From NCBI RefSeq assembly GCF_003568665.1, contig NZ_QXMH01000002.1:1-64000 (forward strand): a stretch of DNA of 64,000 bases, in the 5' to 3' direction. The DNA comes from Chitinophaga alhagiae (GTDB lineage Bacteria; Bacteroidota; Bacteroidia; Chitinophagales; Chitinophagaceae). Position numbers and translations under genes: made by a program. Numbering within the stretch: the first letter of the stretch is position 1; every line of letters starts with the position of its first letter. Under the pieces are notes generated by a model. The model was not told the DNA's origin. It made no database searches and saw nothing but the letters and a program-made list of their open reading frames with translations. Below are positions 61,557-64,000 of this stretch, one piece after another.

Positions 61557-62213
61557 ATGGCCCTCGATAAATTTGGTATTGCAAAACGTATTGCGCAGGA
61601 GCTGCGTGACGGTATGTACGTGAACCTGGGCATCGGTATTCCCACGTTGGTATCCAACTTTGTGCCCGCCGGCATTTCCATTATGCTGCAGTCTGAGAAC
61701 GGGATGCTGGGCATGGGCCCTTACCCCGCGGAAGCGGAGATAGACGCAGACCTTATCAACGCCGGCAAGGAAACGGTAACCGTGCTGCCCGGCGGCGCCT
61801 TTTTTGACTCGGTCGAGAGTTTTGGCATGATACGCGCGGGTAAGGTAGACCTGACCGTGCTGGGCGCCATGGAAGTGTCTGATACGGGAGATATCGCCAA
61901 CTGGAAAATACCCGGAAAAATGGTGAAAGGCATGGGCGGCGCCATGGACCTGGTGGCATCTGCCCAAAACATCATAGTGGCCATGATGCATACCAACCCC
62001 AAAGGGGAAAGCAAACTGCTGCCGCAATGCTCGTTACCGCTCACCGGTGTTAAATGTGTAAAAAAAATAGTGACGGAGCTGGCTGTGCTGGATGTTACGC
62101 CGGAAGGCTTTCAGCTACTGGAACGCGCGCCGGGCGTGAGTGTGGAGGAGATAAAAGCTAAAACGGCCGGGCGCCTGGTCATAAAAGGCGATGTGCCTGA
62201 AATGGTTTTATAA
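61557..62213 (+). CDS. scoB: 3-oxoacid CoA-transferase subunit B
   Basis: The 218-residue subunit has [17 protein letters not shown] at the start and the catalytic glutamate in [14 protein letters not shown] (about residue 46). It carries the second half of the active site of the alpha2-beta2 enzyme. It starts 12 bases after scoA. Confidence 0.96.
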   Translation: MALDKFGIAKRIAQELRDGMYVNLGIGIPTLVSNFVPAGISIMLQSENGMLGMGPYPAEAEIDADLINAGKETVTVLPGGAFFDSVESFGMIRAGKVDLTVLGAMEVSDTGDIANWKIPGKMVKGMGGAMDLVASAQNIIVAMMHTNPKGESKLLPQCSLPLTGVKCVKKIVTELAVLDVTPEGFQLLERAPGVSVEEIKAKTAGRLVIKGDVPEMVL

Positions 62214-62227
62214 TCGTAACTTACAGT

Positions 62228-63058
62228 ATGCAATTGTGTTATAACGGAAAATTCATGGCGGCTGATAAACCGTTGCTGACCGTAGATAATCGCAGTTTCA
62301 GGTATGGCGACGGATGTTTTGAGACCATGAAGGTGTACCAGGGGCAACTGTTGCTGGCCGACCTCCATTTTGAGCGGCTGATGATGAGCCTGCACATTCT
62401 TCATTTTCACATTCCACCGCACTTCACCAAAGAATACTTTACCGGCCTTGTGCTGGAACTGTGCCGCGCCAGCGGCGTAAGTGACCTGGCCCGTGTGCGC
62501 CTCACCGTATGGCGGGCCGGAACAGGACTGTACGATCCCGTAGACCATACGCCGGAATTTATCATCCAGTGCTGGAAGCTGCCAAGGCATATTTTTGAGC
62601 TGAACCAGGCCGGCCTCACCATGGACGTGTTCCCGGACGCTATCAAACCGGGAGACAAACTGTCAAGCGTAAAATCCAACAACTGCCTGCCCTACGTACT
62701 GGCCGCCCTTTACGCCAAAGAGCACCAGATCAGCGAGTCACTGTTGCTGAACCAGTACGGCCGCGTGGCAGACAGTACCATTGCCAATGTTTTTATTGTT
62801 AAGGGGAACGATATACTAACCCCGCCGCTCAGCGAAGGCTGCGTGTGCGGCGTGATGCGCAAGCACCTGCTGCAGACCGAAATACCTTTCAAGATAAAAG
62901 AACAGCCGCTCCGGATCAGCGATCTGGAGAACGCTGACGAAATATTTCTCACCAACGCCATTTACGGCATCCGTTGGGTAGGGCAGTTCCGCGATACCAG
63001 TTACGGGAACGCTGCTTCCGTGATCCTGCATGACCTGCTGTACGAGTCTATGTTGTAA
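62228..63058 (+). CDS. PLP-dependent aminotransferase class IV
   Basis: The 276-residue protein has the fold-type IV features: DNRSFRYGDGCFETMKVYQG at the N terminus, the catalytic Lys in KLSSVKSNNCLPYVLA, and the cofactor segment GRVADSTIANVFIVKG, where Asp stands for the usual Glu. LTPPLSEGCVCGVMRK follows. It could be a 4-amino-4-deoxychorismate lyase (PabC), a D-amino acid or a branched-chain aminotransferase; the sequence does not decide between them, although the small size and the short first motif lean to PabC-like. It starts 15 bases after scoB and converges with mqnD, with no terminator visible in the 9-base gap. Confidence 0.88.
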   Translation: MQLCYNGKFMAADKPLLTVDNRSFRYGDGCFETMKVYQGQLLLADLHFERLMMSLHILHFHIPPHFTKEYFTGLVLELCRASGVSDLARVRLTVWRAGTGLYDPVDHTPEFIIQCWKLPRHIFELNQAGLTMDVFPDAIKPGDKLSSVKSNNCLPYVLAALYAKEHQISESLLLNQYGRVADSTIANVFIVKGNDILTPPLSEGCVCGVMRKHLLQTEIPFKIKEQPLRISDLENADEIFLTNAIYGIRWVGQFRDTSYGNAASVILHDLLYESML

Positions 63059-63067
63059 GCGGGCATC

Positions 63068-63853
63068 TCAGGCCACCATCGATTTCAGTTGCTCAATGGC
63101 CGTTCGGCCTTCTTCGCCCAGGTCAAGGCTGAACTGGTTAACGTAAAGGTCTATATGCTGGCGCATCACCTGCTCGTCCATTTCCTGGGCATGCGCTTTT
63201 ACATAGGGAGAAAGCACAGGGTAAGCGGCAAAGGCCTGCTGCAGGCTGCTGCGGATCAAAGCGTCTACCTGCTGCTGTATTTCCTCCGGCACGTCTTTCC
63301 GTATAAAAATACCGCCTAATGGAATGGGCTGGCCTGTTTTGTTTTCCCAGAACTCTCCCAGGTCCGCCAGTTTGACCAGTCCTTTTTGCTGATAGGTGAA
63401 ACGGTTTTCATGGATGATAACGCCGGCGTCTGCGGCGCCGCTCAATACGGCGTTCTCGATGTCTGAGAACAGCATGATCTTTTTATGCCGGGCATCCGGG
63501 TAGGCAATGCTGAACAGCAGGTTGGCCGTGGTGTTTTCCCCGGGAATGGCTACCGTGAGGTCTTTCACCCTTGCGGCCTCCACAGGCTCGCGGGCTATCA
63601 GCAGCGGGCCGCAGCCTCTTCCCAGCGCGCTGCCGCTGTTGAGCAGGCAGTATTGGTCCGCCACTTTGAGGCCGGCGGCAAAACTCAGCTTGGTGATGTG
63701 CAGTTTGCCGTGCATAGCCCACTGGTTGAGCGTTTCCACATCTTCCAGCAGGGTATTGAATTGCAGGCCGTTGGTGTTGAGCTGGTGGTTGACCAGCGCA
63801 TCAAATATGAACGTATCGTTCGGGCAGGGCGAAAAGCCCAGTGTCAGTTCCAT
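63068..63853 (-). CDS. mqnD: 1,4-dihydroxy-6-naphthoate synthase
   Basis: The 261-residue enzyme catalyses the cyclic-dehypoxanthine futalosine cleavage of the futalosine menaquinone pathway. The N-terminal GFSPCPNDTFIFDALVN and the centre GENTTANLLFSIAYPDAR with HENRFTYQQKGL (catalytic His in the family) are characteristic. It follows mqnB after 6 bases on the same strand, which supports the pathway assignment. Confidence 0.95.
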   Translation of the reverse strand: MELTLGFSPCPNDTFIFDALVNHQLNTNGLQFNTLLEDVETLNQWAMHGKLHITKLSFAAGLKVADQYCLLNSGSALGRGCGPLLIAREPVEAARVKDLTVAIPGENTTANLLFSIAYPDARHKKIMLFSDIENAVLSGAADAGVIIHENRFTYQQKGLVKLADLGEFWENKTGQPIPLGGIFIRKDVPEEIQQQVDALIRSSLQQAFAAYPVLSPYVKAHAQEMDEQVMRQHIDLYVNQFSLDLGEEGRTAIEQLKSMVA

Positions 63854-63859
63854 ATCCGG

Positions 63860-64000
63860 TTATTCTTTTTGACGCAGCTCTTCCAGCAGGGAGCGCAGCG
63901 TATTGTTTAGGTTTTGCAGGGCAAGGGAAATGTTCCATTTGCTTTTGTCCCGCGGTTCCACATAATTGGAAATGCTGCGCAACTGTACAAAAGGTACCTG
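63860..64000 (-). CDS. mqnB: Futalosine hydrolase, C-terminal part (cut by window edge)
   Basis: The last 46 codons of a minus-strand gene are present; the 5' part lies beyond position 64000. The translation contains VPFVQLRSISNYVEPRDKSK and WNISLALQNLN, which match the C-terminal signature of MqnB, a nucleoside-phosphorylase-like enzyme that removes hypoxanthine from futalosine. The stop codon is 6 bases before the mqnD ATG, which fits a mqnB-mqnD operon. Confidence 0.85.
   Translation of the reverse strand, partial: QVPFVQLRSISNYVEPRDKSKWNISLALQNLNNTLRSLLEELRQKE

Overview
The window (GC-rich-to-moderate, roughly half G+C by eye) looks like core chromosome of a Bacteroidota bacterium, most likely a member of the Chitinophagaceae. 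The evidence is the protein families (DUF4835 and DUF4296 proteins, Bacteroidota-type RNA polymerase omega, short NuoG, PASTA-bearing FtsI, a T9SS-type C-terminal sorting domain), promoters of the form TTTG-N19-TAnnTTTG, and the near absence of Shine-Dalgarno sequences. Genus is inference only. I see no insertion sequence, prophage, CRISPR array or tRNA gene.

Layout. 1-1.2 kb: end of an rRNA operon (5S rRNA and terminator) and an SDR oxidoreductase. 1.3-3.1 kb (minus): LMW protein tyrosine phosphatase then hisS. 3.4-8.4 kb (plus): a small membrane protein, a PstS-like lipoprotein and two tandem paralogous exported TPR proteins. 8.5-22 kb (plus): a complete 14-gene nuoA-N complex I operon with its own promoter and terminator. 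22-23.9 kb: an orphan FtsX/MacB-type permease convergent with a small secreted protein of unknown function. 24-25.2 kb (minus): rpsF-rpsR-rplI. 25.3-28.6 kb (minus): a 1082-residue exported nuclease/phosphatase-like protein. 28.8-31.6 kb (plus): htpG and an esterase-like lipoprotein. 31.9-34.7 kb (minus): recJ and a polyprenyl diphosphate synthase. 34.9-40.3 kb (plus): a highly expressed OmpA-family protein, a Kup potassium transporter and a GH123-like protein. 40.5-56.7 kb (minus): the dcw cell-wall and division cluster mraZ-rsmH-ftsL-ftsI-murE-mraY-murD-ftsW-murG-murC-ftsQ-ftsA-ftsZ. 57-63 kb (plus): bamD, rpoZ, coaBC, DUF4835, DUF4296, a two-subunit CoA transferase and a class IV aminotransferase. 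63.1-64 kb (minus): mqnD and the 3' end of mqnB.

How the parts fit. Complex I feeds electrons to menaquinone, and the window's right end carries two genes of the futalosine route to menaquinone. The polyprenyl synthase could supply a quinone side chain or undecaprenyl-type lipid carriers used by MraY and MurG. BamD, the OmpA-family protein and DUF4835 point to outer membrane biogenesis and type IX secretion, which would export the large nuclease-like protein.

The window is mostly housekeeping. The parts least explained by known systems are the PstS-like/twin-TPR block, the small secreted protein with its duplicated upstream region, the 11-bp tandem array downstream of recJ, an OmpA-like domain that lacks its key aspartate, and a strong Shine-Dalgarno at nuoB in a genome that otherwise lacks them.
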